Part shown: positions 52,740 through 64,000 of the stretch, piece by piece
Position numbering within the stretch: the stretch's first letter is position 1
How the letters are laid out: every line of letters starts with the position of its first letter
Assembly (NCBI RefSeq): GCF_000764305.2
Contig: NW_025935151.1
Coordinates: 310,001 to 374,000 of the forward strand
DNA from: Hyalella azteca
Lineage: Eukaryota > Arthropoda > Malacostraca > Amphipoda > Hyalellidae
DNA: 64,000 bases
Reading direction: 5' to 3'
Notes under the pieces: model-generated
What the model saw: only the letters and a program-made list of their open reading frames with translations
The model's database searches: none
Told to the model about the DNA's origin: nothing
Translations under genes and position numbers: made by a program

Positions 52740-55010
52740 CTAGTAAAAGGACCTTCGGCAGTTAAATTGCAAAGTTATTTTCAGCAACACATAATATGAA
52801 CATTAGAGACCAATTTGAATTTTATCTGTGCTGATCTAATAAATATCGGAATATCAAGGCTGTAACTTTCAATGCTCCTAAATTTAATTTTAACCTTGTA
52901 AATTACTCATTACAGACATTATTTAAAAAATGCCCGGTTCCCTGAAGCCGAAACTTGAATCACAGACTCTGGTTGGCAGTCTCATCAGATAAAAGCTGAA
53001 ATCTTATTTTTCAACCCTCATTTTTAATTGGAACGAATGAATCAAATTTGTATTACGTTGCCTTCAAAATGAGGACGTCGCTCCAACTAAAACAAAAAGG
53101 TTTATTATAGCTTACGTAAATTGTCAATTGGATTATGAAAAAAAAATTTAACAAGGTAATTGGTGATCCCATTGTGAATCCGACTCAGGTTTTTAGCCAA
53201 AAGCGACGTAAGTCTAAAGTCTTAATCACGGCCCACTCATATTTTTATTTGCTTGTTTTAATCAAGACGCGTCGCATTTTTACTCAACACTTCACAACCG
53301 CCGCTCTATTGTCTGGCGCTCTTCACTCCACACAAAGCCTCTCCACTCTCCCTCTCTGCGCGTTTTTTAATAAGGTCTTCATTTTTAATTCCTCATAGCG
53401 TTCGTTAGCTCCTAATAATTACCAGAGTTGATGGCTTCATTGCTTGCCTCAGACCTGTGCTCTGAAATTATTATCTACATCAGAGGGCAAGGTGGTGAGT
53501 TTTTAAAAACGGTGCAAGATTTTCGGAAAGTCTTAGAATGACAGGATGCATATTCAAATTTATTTTATGAAAAGCCAGTCAAAAGAATGGCTGAAAAGCT
53601 GACAGCCACACACAATTGTTAGAGGTACGAGCCTAAGTATGAATACATACTCTGACTCTGTATGATACAATATTAGTATGAAAAATTGTGAAATTAATTC
53701 AATAAAGGAGAATAATTTGCCGCATTAAACACGAATTTTTTATCACTGTTTCTACGCAATGTTTGCTTAAAATAGATTTAGCACGTACTTTAATGACTCA
53801 AATTTTTGCTCAAATAAAATGAAAGTAACGACTATCATGGAGATCAATAATTAAGTAACCTATCACTAGACATACAATTTTGAAAAAAATCTTCACATTA
53901 ATTAGCATCAGTAAGCTCAAATCTTGCAAAAAAATTAGTTATAATATTTAGCACCGAATGGTAGATGTCTTGCGAAAATCCTTCATATTATTTATCTTCC
54001 ATGAACACGTCTCACGAGCTTTCATCTTTTATTTTTTTACGTTGAATTTAGCAATTATTGTGGCGTTCCAGCGTAATAACGTGAAAATCTCAAGCATAGC
54101 TCCCACAAGGGCTTGTTAAAGACCTAACTTTCCACTTTTTGGAGGTTCATAAGAAAAATTACACGATTTTTAGCGCAGTGCTCGATACGCATAATCGTGT
54201 ATTATTGGCTTAATTATTAGGTATGCAACTTCCTGTGAAATTCATCGAGCTTTGCGCTCATGCCATGTGATTTTTCGACAATTCTTTGAATAAACTGTGA
54301 CGGAATTAATTTGAAAAGATCATTTTTATTCGATGTATAAGACGTAAAAACTAAAAGAAATTAGAAAGCCAATACGCAAAAGTTTGAACATACAGTATTA
54401 GTGACCTTTGTATTGTTTGCCGAAATAAAAGTATTATATCTGTTCCTATATTAGTAAAGTAATTATACTGTGTAAATTCGACAGCGGATTGAGCAAGAAA
54501 GCACTATATAGTAAGTGAAGACATTTAACATTAAATATAAATCAAATAATAACATGCATGAAAGTTGACCATAGTCAACTATTTCTGCAAAATGTCAATG
54601 TCATTGCATAATCCAAAACATTCTACACTCATTCAGCTACGTCTACAGACTAAGTACACATTTAAACCAGAATTCAGTAACGTATTTAATCCAGAGCCAC
54701 CTCATTGAGCAAATGGCGGTGTTGTCTCTTCAACCCTGTATCTGTGTCCTGTCTATGGATCCTCGATAAGTATGGGTTTCAGGATAATGAATCGTGCCTT
54801 AGGGAAGCACTATTAAAAACATAATGAAAAAAGGCGATGACTGCATGGGCGGCAGACGCTCCTCATGATGTCTTAGTCATGCTCGATAATTCCATCACTT
54901 TGTGCCCGGCTTCAAAAGACACCGACGTTCCAGCGAGCTTAGCTATAACTTCAGTGCAAATAAAATTCCTTTAGTCACCTTAGCAGTAGCTCAAGTTTGT
55001 GCCTCAGATA
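52740..55010. other. AT-rich stretch with chance-level open frames
   Basis: No supported gene. An 87-codon ATG frame at 53135-53398 (plus) lacks any motif. Confidence 0.5.
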
Positions 55011-55178
55011 CGCCTTAGTGTTTAATTAAGGCTTAAGTATATAATTAGTAACAAGCTTGCATCAACAGCAGTGTTCTGTTTCAGCAGCAGCTTTATGTCT
55101 GCGTCAAAGTCCTTCGCATTTTCAGGGTGTGCCGGGATTCGTTCCGCATGTGCCCGATAGCGATTACAAAAAAAATAG

Positions 55179-55346
55179 AAACAAAGTAAGACGAGCGATG
55201 AAAATAAATTGCATGAAGAAGAGGGCATGCGGACAGCCAACAAACTGAAGAGGCACGTCGCCAATACCCGTCAAATTCAATGGATGGCTTCCTGGTACCG
55301 GCAGCAATTAGTCAATATGATCAAGACGTCCGAGTCGAAGGCCTAG
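55179..55346 (+). CDS. Candidate coding segment, charged unknown protein (55 codons plus stop)
   Basis: Plus-strand frame open from a TAG at 55176 to TAG at 55344-55346. It reads KQSKTSDENKLHEEEGMRTA then NKLKRHVANTRQIQWMASWY. Contains an in-frame ATG at about 55224. The helical, charged pattern (with WMASWYRQ) is protein-like. Overlapping frames on both strands (55022-55264) are equally open. GC is raised from 55240 to 55400. Confidence 0.18.
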   Translation, partial: KQSKTSDENKLHEEEGMRTANKLKRHVANTRQIQWMASWYRQQLVNMIKTSESKA

Positions 55347-55419
55347 GAGCGCCTGCGCTGCGTTTCGCACTCGCTCGGCATATCGGACGCTTCAGGTACC
55401 GTGGCTTGATCGATGATTG

Positions 55420-57490
55420 GGAGAATATATGCGGAAATTTCCATATATGATATAGTTCCAAAATTATTCAAGAATATCGTAAGTTCATAATTGAGATTGT
55501 TTACACCATAATTTTCCTAGTTTCGTTTATGATCCTTATGAGTAAATTATTTTAATTTTTAATGGTAAAGCCACAAACACCTGAAATAGTCTACCTGCAT
55601 GTGTTCCTAAGTGGCAAAATTTGATTCAGGTAAACTACCATCCGAAATTGTTTTAATTATTTGCCAATAAATCAGCTAGTATCATTATTAAATAGTAAAG
55701 TTTGAGTATACAAAAGCTACTATATAAATAAAATTGGACGAGGGCGAGCATCAATTTTCAAAAATGATTTGTGGAAAATAAAGTTGTTAAACAATTGAAA
55801 TTTTTCAAAATTAAGTTTCTAGAAAAAGCAGATTGATATGAAGGATAAAATTTCAACTTTTTCAAACTAATTTTTTATTTAAATTTCTATTTATCCAGGC
55901 AATGAATTGAACGACAATAAAAAAAGCATGTATTGTAAACGTAGCTAATTTTTTCTTTATATAGAAATAAAGTTTCAATTTAATACCATTAAATATACGA
56001 ACAATATCATAGAAGGACGAGTTATACTACCGCTCATAAGCATAATTATTAACATGAATAGATTTAGCTTTTAACGAGAATCAAACAGGAATCGAGCTTT
56101 AATTCTGCAGCAGCAAATGAATTGAACATTCTGTTTAGTATCTCGAATAGTAAAATTCCGATGTGTGTATTTCGAGATCGTACAGTGCTCTATTTTTTCA
56201 GTTATTACTATTAATTCAATGGATATTCTGCAAAACCAGAAGAAAGGCTCAAGTCTGTCCAAAACTAAAAATGAGCATTGAAAACATTGCTGTTTATTTC
56301 TAATACAAAAAAATCGTTCATTCTAAATTTTTATCATGAAAATTAATCTCTTAAATAGATATATTCTTCCCATAAGCTTGGTTGATCGCTTCCTTTTATG
56401 TTCTTCCTTCACAAGATGAGTTTCATCTTGCATACTTTTTTATTTTGTATGTTGTATGATTTCATACAAATTGTACTAGTATTTTTTCATTTACCCATAG
56501 TTTTTTGCAAGTTTGCAAAATTCCGTTGTTTTTATTTAACTTCGTACCACTCCAATAATTAAATATAAATATTTAGAATCATTATCAATGTGAAATAAAT
56601 AAAATCACATCTCCATCTATCCAATATTTATGTCTATCATTAAGTTGCACTTTGTAGCTTGAAGGTGACCAAACTAAAGCAATTTATTATGACTAATAGA
56701 GCTATGGTGAAAGAACCAATTATGGAACAGACAGAAATTCATGCCGTTGAAGAAAAAGAGTTTTACTAAGCACTTACTTTATTTGTGTTTCACTGCATGG
56801 CCCTACAACAAAAGGCCTTACGATATGTCATTTGGCGTTGCCAATGAGCATCTTCCGCTTACCAGAACTCCTGACGCATAGAAATGTCATAATTCGAACA
56901 ATACGTCATAATTATGAAAGCTCACGACCTCATGCACGCAGCAACAAATTTTCGGCCTCAACACTTGTTAGATAAAGTCATTTCAGCTTTCGGAAGTCAT
57001 CCATCTTCTTAGAGTTCGTATGTGCACACGATTGAGCTGTGCGTAGTGCAAGACTTTGAAACTACCTCCACGGTCGTACAAGATGTTGCCCAGAGATTAG
57101 CAGCGATGATGTAACCCCATCCTCGCTATTAAGGTTACTTCGACGGTAGCAATTTTGTTGCTTCCTCTCGGCATGCGGTGGCCAAAACCGGACGTAACGC
57201 TGCGTTAAAACTTAGCGCCACCCACCGTGAATTCTGAATATTGCGGGGTAACCACACGTAATGCGCGCACAAAATAACTCCATTACTCTAGCAGATTATA
57301 TCAATAATGGCAGTCATTTTGCGGAGGGCTTGTTGCCACACTCGTAATCAAATTACGACTCATGCATGAGAAATTACTGTGCATCGACGGATGTTCTACA
57401 AAGTCATGTAGTTATTCATGACCACCACGAGCATTTCAATTGCTCCTGCACATCGAGCCTGATGCCATGCTTATGTGCCTGATGAATCCA
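55420..57490. other. AT-rich stretch, nothing recognised
   Basis: No supported gene or repeat array. Confidence 0.5.
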
Positions 57491-57512
57491 TTGAGTTCTC
57501 TTGGAAGCCCGG

Positions 57513-57725
57513 ATGGCAGGCGGGATTTTTTTAAGAAGTCAGACCACCGGCGTCGCAGGTTGTTTCCTTTCGGCCGCAGAAGTGGAGGACGACGCAAACT
57601 GTGATAAAAGTCAATGGATGAGGACAGCTGACTTACTGCTGCACTGCTGTGTCATTAGCTCTTCACCTTTGAGGTCACGGAGCACCCGTTGCAAGTTACT
57701 GCAACATTCATGCTTATTTCTATAG
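57513..57725 (+). CDS. Candidate ORF, unknown protein (70 aa)
   Basis: ATG at 57513 opening MAGGIFLRSQTTGVAGCFLS, with an acidic stretch (AEVEDDANCDK) and a Cys-rich C-terminal half. GC is raised. A CAG-GTTGTT donor-like site lies inside. No family recognised. Confidence 0.17.
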   Translation: MAGGIFLRSQTTGVAGCFLSAAEVEDDANCDKSQWMRTADLLLHCCVISSSPLRSRSTRCKLLQHSCLFL

Positions 57726-57729
57726 AATC

Positions 57730-59050
57730 TGCAATAAGCATTACGAATTTACTATGAGGAAACATGGAGCTTTAACTAAGTATACAGTAGTAAACGATTT
57801 CTAAGTGACAAAATTTATGCCAGGTATTATTTTAAATTCTGTTCTCTGAACATGGTTTTTATTGTTGATGTGAGCTCTAGGATATATATATACTACCTTT
57901 CTACAGTAGAACATCTCTGAATTTTTGAACAGGGAAAATTTTCTTGTAAATGTACTGTTATTTCGATGCATTTTTCGATAAAATTTAAGCAGGAAAATCA
58001 TCTCAGAGCGGACAACGCCAGAGCTTCAATAAAGTAATAAGCAATAAAGAGAGAACTCGTGCTACGAGACAAAATCTGAACACCAATTTATTTTACTATC
58101 ATAGTGCAGATCTTAATGAAGGCTTGCGCATCTCATGTCAAATGTCAACTCATTGCGAACAGCTGAAAATTCTATGCACACTCGTAGAGGAGAAGGGATC
58201 GTTGTAGAATATACTAGAAAATTTTTTTCAAAAGTTGAAAATTTGTTAACTGATATTTTGTTTAGCTTATATGGTAAAACTCCCAACTTCTGAATCTTTC
58301 AAAATTTTTTTAAGTCTTATGCAAAACTCGTTCTTTTATTGAACACACATTTTCTGCACCGGCACTCACAAGCCTCTAGAGGCTTTCAATCAAAATAATG
58401 CAATTGGCTTCCATGACATGATAATGCATTAGAGCATCCAGAAATTCACATGTTCAAGCATCAGCAGCCATTGCGTGCGATCAAATTGAAGGGAATTCGC
58501 TCTTAGTGTAAAACGTATCATCCAACTCATTTTCAACCATCGCCCAAGTCACGCCATGTAATGACTTTATTTCCTACACCCCCGCCTTGTCTAGTCCCAC
58601 GCTACGGTGAGCAATACAATTGACTGCTTGACTTTTTGCTCCCACGAAGAACCACAGTATTTTAAATTTTGAATGACTAACAACTGTATCTGATCTCTGC
58701 ATTAAGAATGCATTATCAATTATTGTTTGCTCATTTCTGTTGCACAATTGGAAGGTTTACGTGGTTCATGTGAAAAAGATTTGTCCAAAAGTTTCTCTCT
58801 CAATCTTAAGATTGTGGAACCCATTCTGGAAACTGGAGATGAATAATGAATATTTGAGAGATCATCGGCAAATTACAATATGCGAATGACTAAAATCCGT
58901 TTATAACACTTATTTTATATAAAAATGCGTGTATAACACTACTTTCTAAAATAAATGAAGAAAATAGTTATTATGTTAAATACTTAACAACCTATTGGCA
59001 TTTTTTACCATTTCTGATCTCTAACCTTTACAGCAACAGCTAAAAATTGC
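57730..59050. other. AT-rich stretch, nothing recognised
   Basis: No supported gene or repeat array. Confidence 0.5.
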
Positions 59051-59054
59051 AAAT

Positions 59055-59318
59055 TTATCCTGAACGCAACAGTTCAGAACTATTTAAATAAATGTCCTCA
59101 TCCTGAAGCCCTATAGTGCCTATTGCAGCATATTCGACTATTGTATTCGTGATAGCCTCATTGTAGTGACTATCTCGACCGCCACAATTTGCCTTGCATA
59201 ATGCATGATAATATACGAAAAAGTCACGCAGCGCAAATAACACATTTCTAGGATAGGCACATGAGTCTCTTCTCGCGAGCAAATTATGTGCCAGCCCACA
59301 TCTCAGCCTCGGAAACAA
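59055..59318 (-). CDS. Candidate coding segment, unknown (87 codons)
   Basis: The minus frame begins with TTG at 59318 and stops at 59055-59057; there is no ATG. The middle reads FALRDFFVYYHALCKANCGG and later IVEYAAIGTIGLQDEDIYLN. Protein-like but chance-length. Confidence 0.13.
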   Translation of the reverse strand: MFPRLRCGLAHNLLARRDSCAYPRNVLFALRDFFVYYHALCKANCGGRDSHYNEAITNTIVEYAAIGTIGLQDEDIYLNSSELLRSG

Positions 59319-59759
59319 TATGGAATTCTACGTAGCGAGCGTATCTGAAACGGCAATAAATCATTCCGGTCTTGTTCGGGAGCACGACTGAGACAGACAA
59401 GGGGCCGGACAAAGCTCCTTACAATGGTACAATAGAGTTCCCTTTATACACTAGCAAGTCAAGCAACGCAAAGGGTTGCCCGCGCTCGTAAATTGACTTC
59501 CATACTACGTCGAGCTCATTCTATGGAGGATTGTCATGATCAATCTACATCGGAATGATGTTACTGCTCGGAGAAAGTTCTCTTGTGAGACGAGTTGCTT
59601 GTATGCTTCATGCATGCGACTTTGTATCATGATTGACAACAAGAAAACATGGTCACTATACGTCAAATAAAAGAAATAGTTCTTTTTTGGCAACGGAATC
59701 GAATTCTCACCCCGTGATTGTTCTCGGCATCGACGATTATTCACCCCTTTCTTGCTACC

Positions 59760-60555
59760 CGTTCTGCAAAATTCAAGTTTATATATGAGAGTATCTTAAT
59801 TTGACGAAATTAAAGGCTAATATGCGAATAATATTCATAATAAATTTGGTAATAGATTGATATCCCTCTAAAATATATAATGACCTGACGAAAATATCAG
59901 TAAGAGTTTTGCCATTCACTGGAAAATTGAATTTTTAATTGCTGAACTTGTTCTTTCTGATGTTAAATTTTACATAAATTATAATTTTTTACGTAAAATA
60001 ATTAATAAGCGTCTTATGAAGTTAAAAAGGAATATTAATCAATCAATCTACGCTTGAATATTTACCCAATATCACTATAGTCAATAAACTTAATTTAACA
60101 TTGACGTTAAACCGATGGATTTCAGGTATTAAATATTATGATAGTTTCCTTTCTGAATAAACTGTGCATATTTTGCTGGTATAAAACATATAAAATATAA
60201 CTCGCTCAGTTTTTCCCAATGCTACAGAATCAGAATTAATCTGAGCGTCGATACGCACGTTGTTATATTTAAAGCCAGTTTTATTTATCCAATAAATACA
60301 GTCATTAAACTCTGCACAAAAGTCATTAACATAATCCTTTCAATGTAGGCGTCAACAACAAGTCAGTCTATTACGGTAATTAATACCGCAAAGATTATTA
60401 ATTTTCGATCTGCTTAAAAAAGTTCGCTAATAATGCTTTTGTCAATTAAGGCATAATTTTTACGCGATTGCTTTATTAGGATCGATATTATTAGAGAGAA
60501 AGAAATCTTATATAAAATCTTACATATAATCTTATTTAACTTTGATTATTCTAAT
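59760..60555. other. AT-rich stretch, nothing recognised
   Basis: No supported gene; leads into the 36-bp array. Confidence 0.5.
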
Positions 60556-60560
60556 TAAAT

Positions 60561-60760
60561 TGGTCCTTATTAGGTTTGAGCATTTATATTAAGTTAATCA
60601 TTATCAGATTTGATTATTATTATTATTAGGTTAAACCTTATTAGGTTTGACTATCATTATTATTAGGTTAACCCTTATTAGGTTTGACTATTAATATTAT
60701 TAGGTTAACATTATTGTTATTATTATTATTATTATTAGGTTAACCCTTATTAGGTTTTAA
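60561..60760 (+). repeat. Tandem array, about 36-bp period
   Basis: CCTTATTAGGTTT recurs at 60565, 60636, 60673 and 60745 (spacings 71, 37 and 72, i.e. multiples of about 36). The unit is CTTATTAGGTTTGACTATNA then TTATTATTAGGTTAACC. Units differ by ATT expansions. Confidence 0.8.
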
Positions 60761-60969
60761 ATCTGGTTTTCGCCCCCGATGTCGATGAACCAGCGTTTCA
60801 GGAACGGATCAGGAACGAGACGCTTGTCCCGGACACTCGAGCTGCTCAGTCTCGTTCGTCTTCTTCAAGCTCCGCAGGACGAAGTTACGGACAAAAAGCC
60901 CAGTTATCTCTTATACCAAAAGTCCTCTTAATTTCGAATCTAAATGATTTTAAAACTGGAATTGAATGA
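60754..60969 (+). CDS. Candidate exon in a GC-rich islet next to the array (71 codons plus stop)
   Basis: The last array unit ends ACCCTTATTAG, acceptor-like, and the next base opens a phase-0 frame with no ATG: VLNLVFAPDVDEPAFQERIR, then NETLVPDTRAAQSRSSSSSA, then GRSYGQKAQLSLIPKVLL, to TGA at 60967-60969. The GC-rich core is 60766-60905. Ser-run and charged content are exon-like. The minus strand is also open across the core. Confidence 0.22.
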   Translation, partial: VLNLVFAPDVDEPAFQERIRNETLVPDTRAAQSRSSSSSSAGRSYGQKAQLSLIPKVLLISNLNDFKTGIE

Positions 60970-60999
60970 CGGAGCGCATGCTATGTACAACGAATTTAA

Positions 61000-62025
61000 G
61001 ATTTTGTTAAATACCGTCATTTTGTTCAGTACTGAAGCGACAAATTGTTCATGAAAAATTTTATTCCAGTTCTTTACTGAGATGTAATATCAACATCTGA
61101 ACACTTTTTTATTATACAATTTTAGCATTAATCATTCTGTGCGCCTTCAGCTCAAAAATAGAATCATCGTACGCCTTCGAACATAAAACGCGCAGTAATT
61201 TCTTTAGCGAGGAGAAATCTTGTTCCGTACATAATGTTAAAGTGAATAATTAGGTCTTAAAAATTAAATTCATAAGAGGTGAAGAATTATTTTCTACTCC
61301 CGAATAAGTCAGATGTTGACTATATCACACCCCGTTAGAATTTCATAACACTTAAATTTCTTAAACATCTACGCAATTCCGAACTTTTTCGTCGGAATAA
61401 TTGAGTATTGGGAATGACACTTATTTGATTCATAGTTTCTATACTCAAAATTTGTAAATCAATCGCTAGTTTATGTCATAACTCAATGCAGAATGGCAAA
61501 AAAATTCTAAATTAACGGCTGCTATTACCAACATGTTTGAAATTTAACACATTTACATATTATAAATATATCTCCTATAATATAGAAGCAATATTTTCCT
61601 TCTGTAATAGCTGGTGTTGGAGTAGGTGTCCTGCGTGTATCATGATGATAATGACCGTGTAATTGGTTATGAGTAAATTAATTATCAAATCTATAATCTT
61701 CATATAGCCGAGACAGTGCCACTATATAGGCACGAGCCATCTGGCTGCCCACCATCATCCTCACCCTCGACAACGACAAGATTGCGGGTTGTTTTTACAA
61801 TTGAACTCCTAACCCGAACAAATAGCCGAACTTTTATTAAATCATTTATGTAACACGAAAATTTACACATGCATTTTGCATTGAGATTAAAATAGAATTG
61901 TGCTTGAATGTATGTCACATAGATTGACAACAAGATTGACTACAGAAATAAGCAACATCAAACTCGCCAATACAATCAGTCCTGTAATCAAGAAATGACA
62001 ACAAAGTACAATACTTTGCTGTAAA
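61000..62025. other. AT-rich stretch, nothing recognised
   Basis: No supported gene or array. Confidence 0.5.
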
Positions 62026-62033
62026 ATCAACCA

Positions 62034-62333
62034 TCACACGACTGGGCTTAGTTCCCCTATCATTACGAAGCCCACATCTAATCGTGTCGGGGTGTAGCGG
62101 CCAGCGCGCTTTGTGTTCGACTGGATCACCAGCAAATTTATCGTCTCGTAGTTAGGACAGGGTGCTTTTATTTGCACCGTGCGCAGTGATATTGCTGCCC
62201 GCCGTGCTTCCAGTTGTAGGAACACGACTCCTTTATTGGAAAACCGCGTGTTATTGGAGACACGCCTACGTGAATGATTGACAATATTGTGCTCTATAAT
62301 GGGTTGCTTGTATTGATATTCATTTTCTGGCAA
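62034..62333 (-). CDS. Candidate coding segment, unknown (99 codons)
   Basis: The minus frame begins with TTG at 62333 (no ATG until late) and stops at 62034-62036. GC is raised over 62040-62270. It reads QPIIEHNIVNHSRRRVSNNT and later KGVVFLQLEARRAAISLRTV, with a C-terminal RLDVGFVMIGELSPVV. No domain recognised. The plus strand contains a tRNA A-box-like word at 62093-62108. Confidence 0.17.
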   Translation of the reverse strand: MPENEYQYKQPIIEHNIVNHSRRRVSNNTRFSNKGVVFLQLEARRAAISLRTVQIKAPCPNYETINLLVIQSNTKRAGRYTPTRLDVGFVMIGELSPVV

Positions 62334-62584
62334 GGATATGAGCAGTCAGGAAACAGTCTGCCTGGAGTCGTACGTTGAAACTCAAATATGGAGCATTTAG
62401 GCAGTAGAATTTAATGTGAAATGACATAAATCCTATACGACGGGAAAACAATTTAATCAATAACTCGGTTCACTCGCTTCATTCGACACGTTTCAAGATA
62501 TCCCCAACCATGTAAGTCGCCGGTAAATGTCGCCACAACGCCTCACGCAACAACCCCGTCACTGTCATGCCATGATGCCACATT

Positions 62585-62665
62585 TTACTCGTGACGAGGT
62601 ACATTACCAAGTAACTTGTGACGTGATCACGCCACAAAGTAACTCGTCATCATGCCGTCAAAACC
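62585..62665 (+). repeat. Short degenerate repeat, 28-bp period
   Basis: AAGTAACTTGTGACGTGATC begins at 62609 and AAGTAACTCGTCATCATGCC at 62637; a related TTTTACTCGTGACGAGG lies at 62584. CTCGTGACGAG is a near-palindrome. Confidence 0.5.
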
Positions 62666-63344
62666 TGATCCTCCGCTAACCAAGTCTCGCTATCACGCCG
62701 TCCCAGAACCCAGTGCCAGGACCCTCCCTTGCCACTAATTAAATTCGATACCACGCGCAAAGTTCGAAAGCGAGAATCTAATTACCGCTCACTTCACACT
62801 CTTCCATCTCTCTGGTCTCCCACAGTTGCTGAAAGGTCTCGTTGATGCGCGTCTCGGAGTTTAGTTACATATTGCCAGTGCGGGAGCTTCATATCTTGGT
62901 GAGTGAGTTACTCCAGATACGTCTTGGCTGTCCAGAGACTTGATTTAGCACACGCAAGTCTCCGCATTATTGTGCTTCTGAAGAGATAAAGTTTGAAATA
63001 TTGCTTTTCGTAACGGCTTATATGAGCCCGGCTGAATTTTGGCCCTTTCCATGGATTTTTGTAGGGCATAACAAATGTTGGTGCTTGAATCTATAAATAT
63101 CGTTGAAATTGAATAAAATCACATACAATGCGCTTCAATGAATTACCGCATATGTGATGAATATCCGTATACTTTTTCGTTGAATCAAATCTTATGTAAA
63201 TATTTAACTTCCTGTGATCCTCTCTATTGTATATCGACTAGTCTTATGTGAAGCCTATATCCATCTATAGATTAAGCGTTCGAAGACTGTATAGAATTTT
63301 CTTCCCTATCAATTTGAGGGCAGTTTGTTTAATAAGACAGAACG

Positions 63345-63425
63345 TGTGAACCACAAGGCCAATCAGGGCCCGAACCCCGCACTTCCAACAGTCGATGGAG
63401 AGGAATCAACTAAGCTCAACAATAC
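63345..63425 (-). mobile_element. tRNA-like relic, probable SINE head
   Basis: On the minus strand TGAGCTTAGTTG (63418-63407) resembles a pol III A box and GGTTCGGGCC (63376-63367) resembles a B box; the start-to-start spacing of 42 is that of a tRNA. The T-loop pairing is imperfect (G-G and C-A mismatches in the stem) and no acceptor stem forms, so it is not a working tRNA gene. Downstream sequence GGCCTTGTGGTTCACACG could be the body of a SINE. No second copy found in the window. Confidence 0.45.
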
Positions 63426-63429
63426 GGTG

Positions 63430-64000
63430 ATCGATGCAAACGTGGCCTCTTGAACCTAGCAACCACTCGATCACTGAACCCTTTTGACCTGCACGTATTC
63501 GGGATCACCCTTCTCACTTTCAGTACGTCACATGAACTCGACTTTTTCGCGGCGTATCCTTTTCGGTGGCCTTTGGTGCATCGCGCATCCTCGACCTATG
63601 CGGTCACGGTGGCAAGGTGGAGCCCATATCGAATATCAGAGCAATAAGATTTAATTAGATTAGTTACGTACGGACCGTAGAATCGAGGAGAAAATCCATG
63701 TTTATCTAAAGCAAAAAATTTCTATAGCATATTTTATCCACCTAAAGTATTTTATCCATTTATGCTATTTGACTTGCGTAAATCGATAATTCTATTTTAT
63801 TTTACTGAATGAAAACAGTTATGAAGCGCCATGTATATTAATGAGAAGTTATACCAAAATTATAGATTGCGGCACACTCTAAACTCCGACTCAAACAATC
63901 AACGGCAGACTCATTTAAACGAAGTTCATAAATGTAAAATATTGAATTCTTTAAAGCTTGACTAGGAAATTTTTAACTGCAGTCTTTAGTAATCCAAACA
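63430..64000. other. Window end, nothing recognised
   Basis: A GC-richer patch (63430-63650) is open on the plus strand for 65 codons (MNLATTRSLNPF, start TTG), chance-level. The remainder is AT-rich without features. Confidence 0.45.

Noticed and set aside
60561..60760. TTAGG words suggesting arthropod telomeric repeat
   Set aside because: TTAGG occurs once or twice per 36-bp unit rather than as uninterrupted (TTAGG)n, and the array is internal.
1..64000. CRISPR arrays, insertion sequences, operons, riboswitches and bacterial terminators
   Set aside because: Scanned for and not seen; the sequence is eukaryotic in character, with no spacer-repeat arrays and no Shine-Dalgarno-led gene strings.

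Overview
This window is AT-rich (by eye roughly two-thirds A+T) non-bacterial DNA with abundant CpG, no operons, no long single-exon genes, many short tandem arrays, dispersed repeats and one assembly gap. That pattern fits an invertebrate nuclear genome with large introns or intergenic space, most likely an arthropod. The taxon is an inference: nothing here identifies it directly. No gene in the window can be named with confidence, and there is no CRISPR array, prophage, plasmid function or intact tRNA/rRNA gene.

Coding content. In DNA of this composition a stop codon is expected about once per 15 codons, so dozens of 60-100-codon open frames are expected by chance over six frames of 64 kb. 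Open frames alone are therefore weak evidence, and many of those seen begin with TTG or GTG rather than ATG. I list the open segments that have extra support: splice-like borders, a real ATG, locally raised GC, or a recognisable motif. The most notable are an FG-GAP-like (integrin-alpha type) peptide on the minus strand near 18.9 kb, a Myb/SANT-like C-terminal half near 27.3 kb (minus), a weak UVRAG/Atg14-like motif near 24.1 kb (minus), a 162-codon ATG frame at 11.46-11.95 kb (plus), and two short open segments bordered by both an acceptor-like and a donor-like site (36.2 kb minus, 46.9 kb plus). All are low confidence. Several overlap equally open frames on the other strand, and I say so where it matters.

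Repeats are the best-supported content. 0-12 kb: a pair of homologous GC-rich segments (1.07 and 11.03 kb), a perfect 12-bp-arm hairpin (4.85 kb), nested palindromes (8.65 kb) and the first copy of a dispersed foldback element (9.16 kb; second copy 23.75 kb). 12.4-13.1 kb: a GC-rich 41-bp minisatellite with a five-unit higher-order pattern. 19.5 kb: an ATT microsatellite. 34.9-35.9 kb: a 926-bp run of N. 37.4-41.0 kb: three different degenerate tandem arrays (about 35-46, 91 and 64 bp). 45.2-45.5 kb: a sharp change from nearly pure A/T to CpG-rich sequence. 47.7 kb: T8G12. 49.6 kb: a diverged 131-bp duplication. 60.6 kb: a roughly 36-bp array abutting a GC-rich open frame. 63.4 kb: a tRNA-like (SINE-type) relic on the minus strand.

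How the genes work together cannot be stated: no complete gene model can be assembled from this sequence alone. If any of the exon-like segments are real, they belong to genes with introns of several kilobases, present on both strands.
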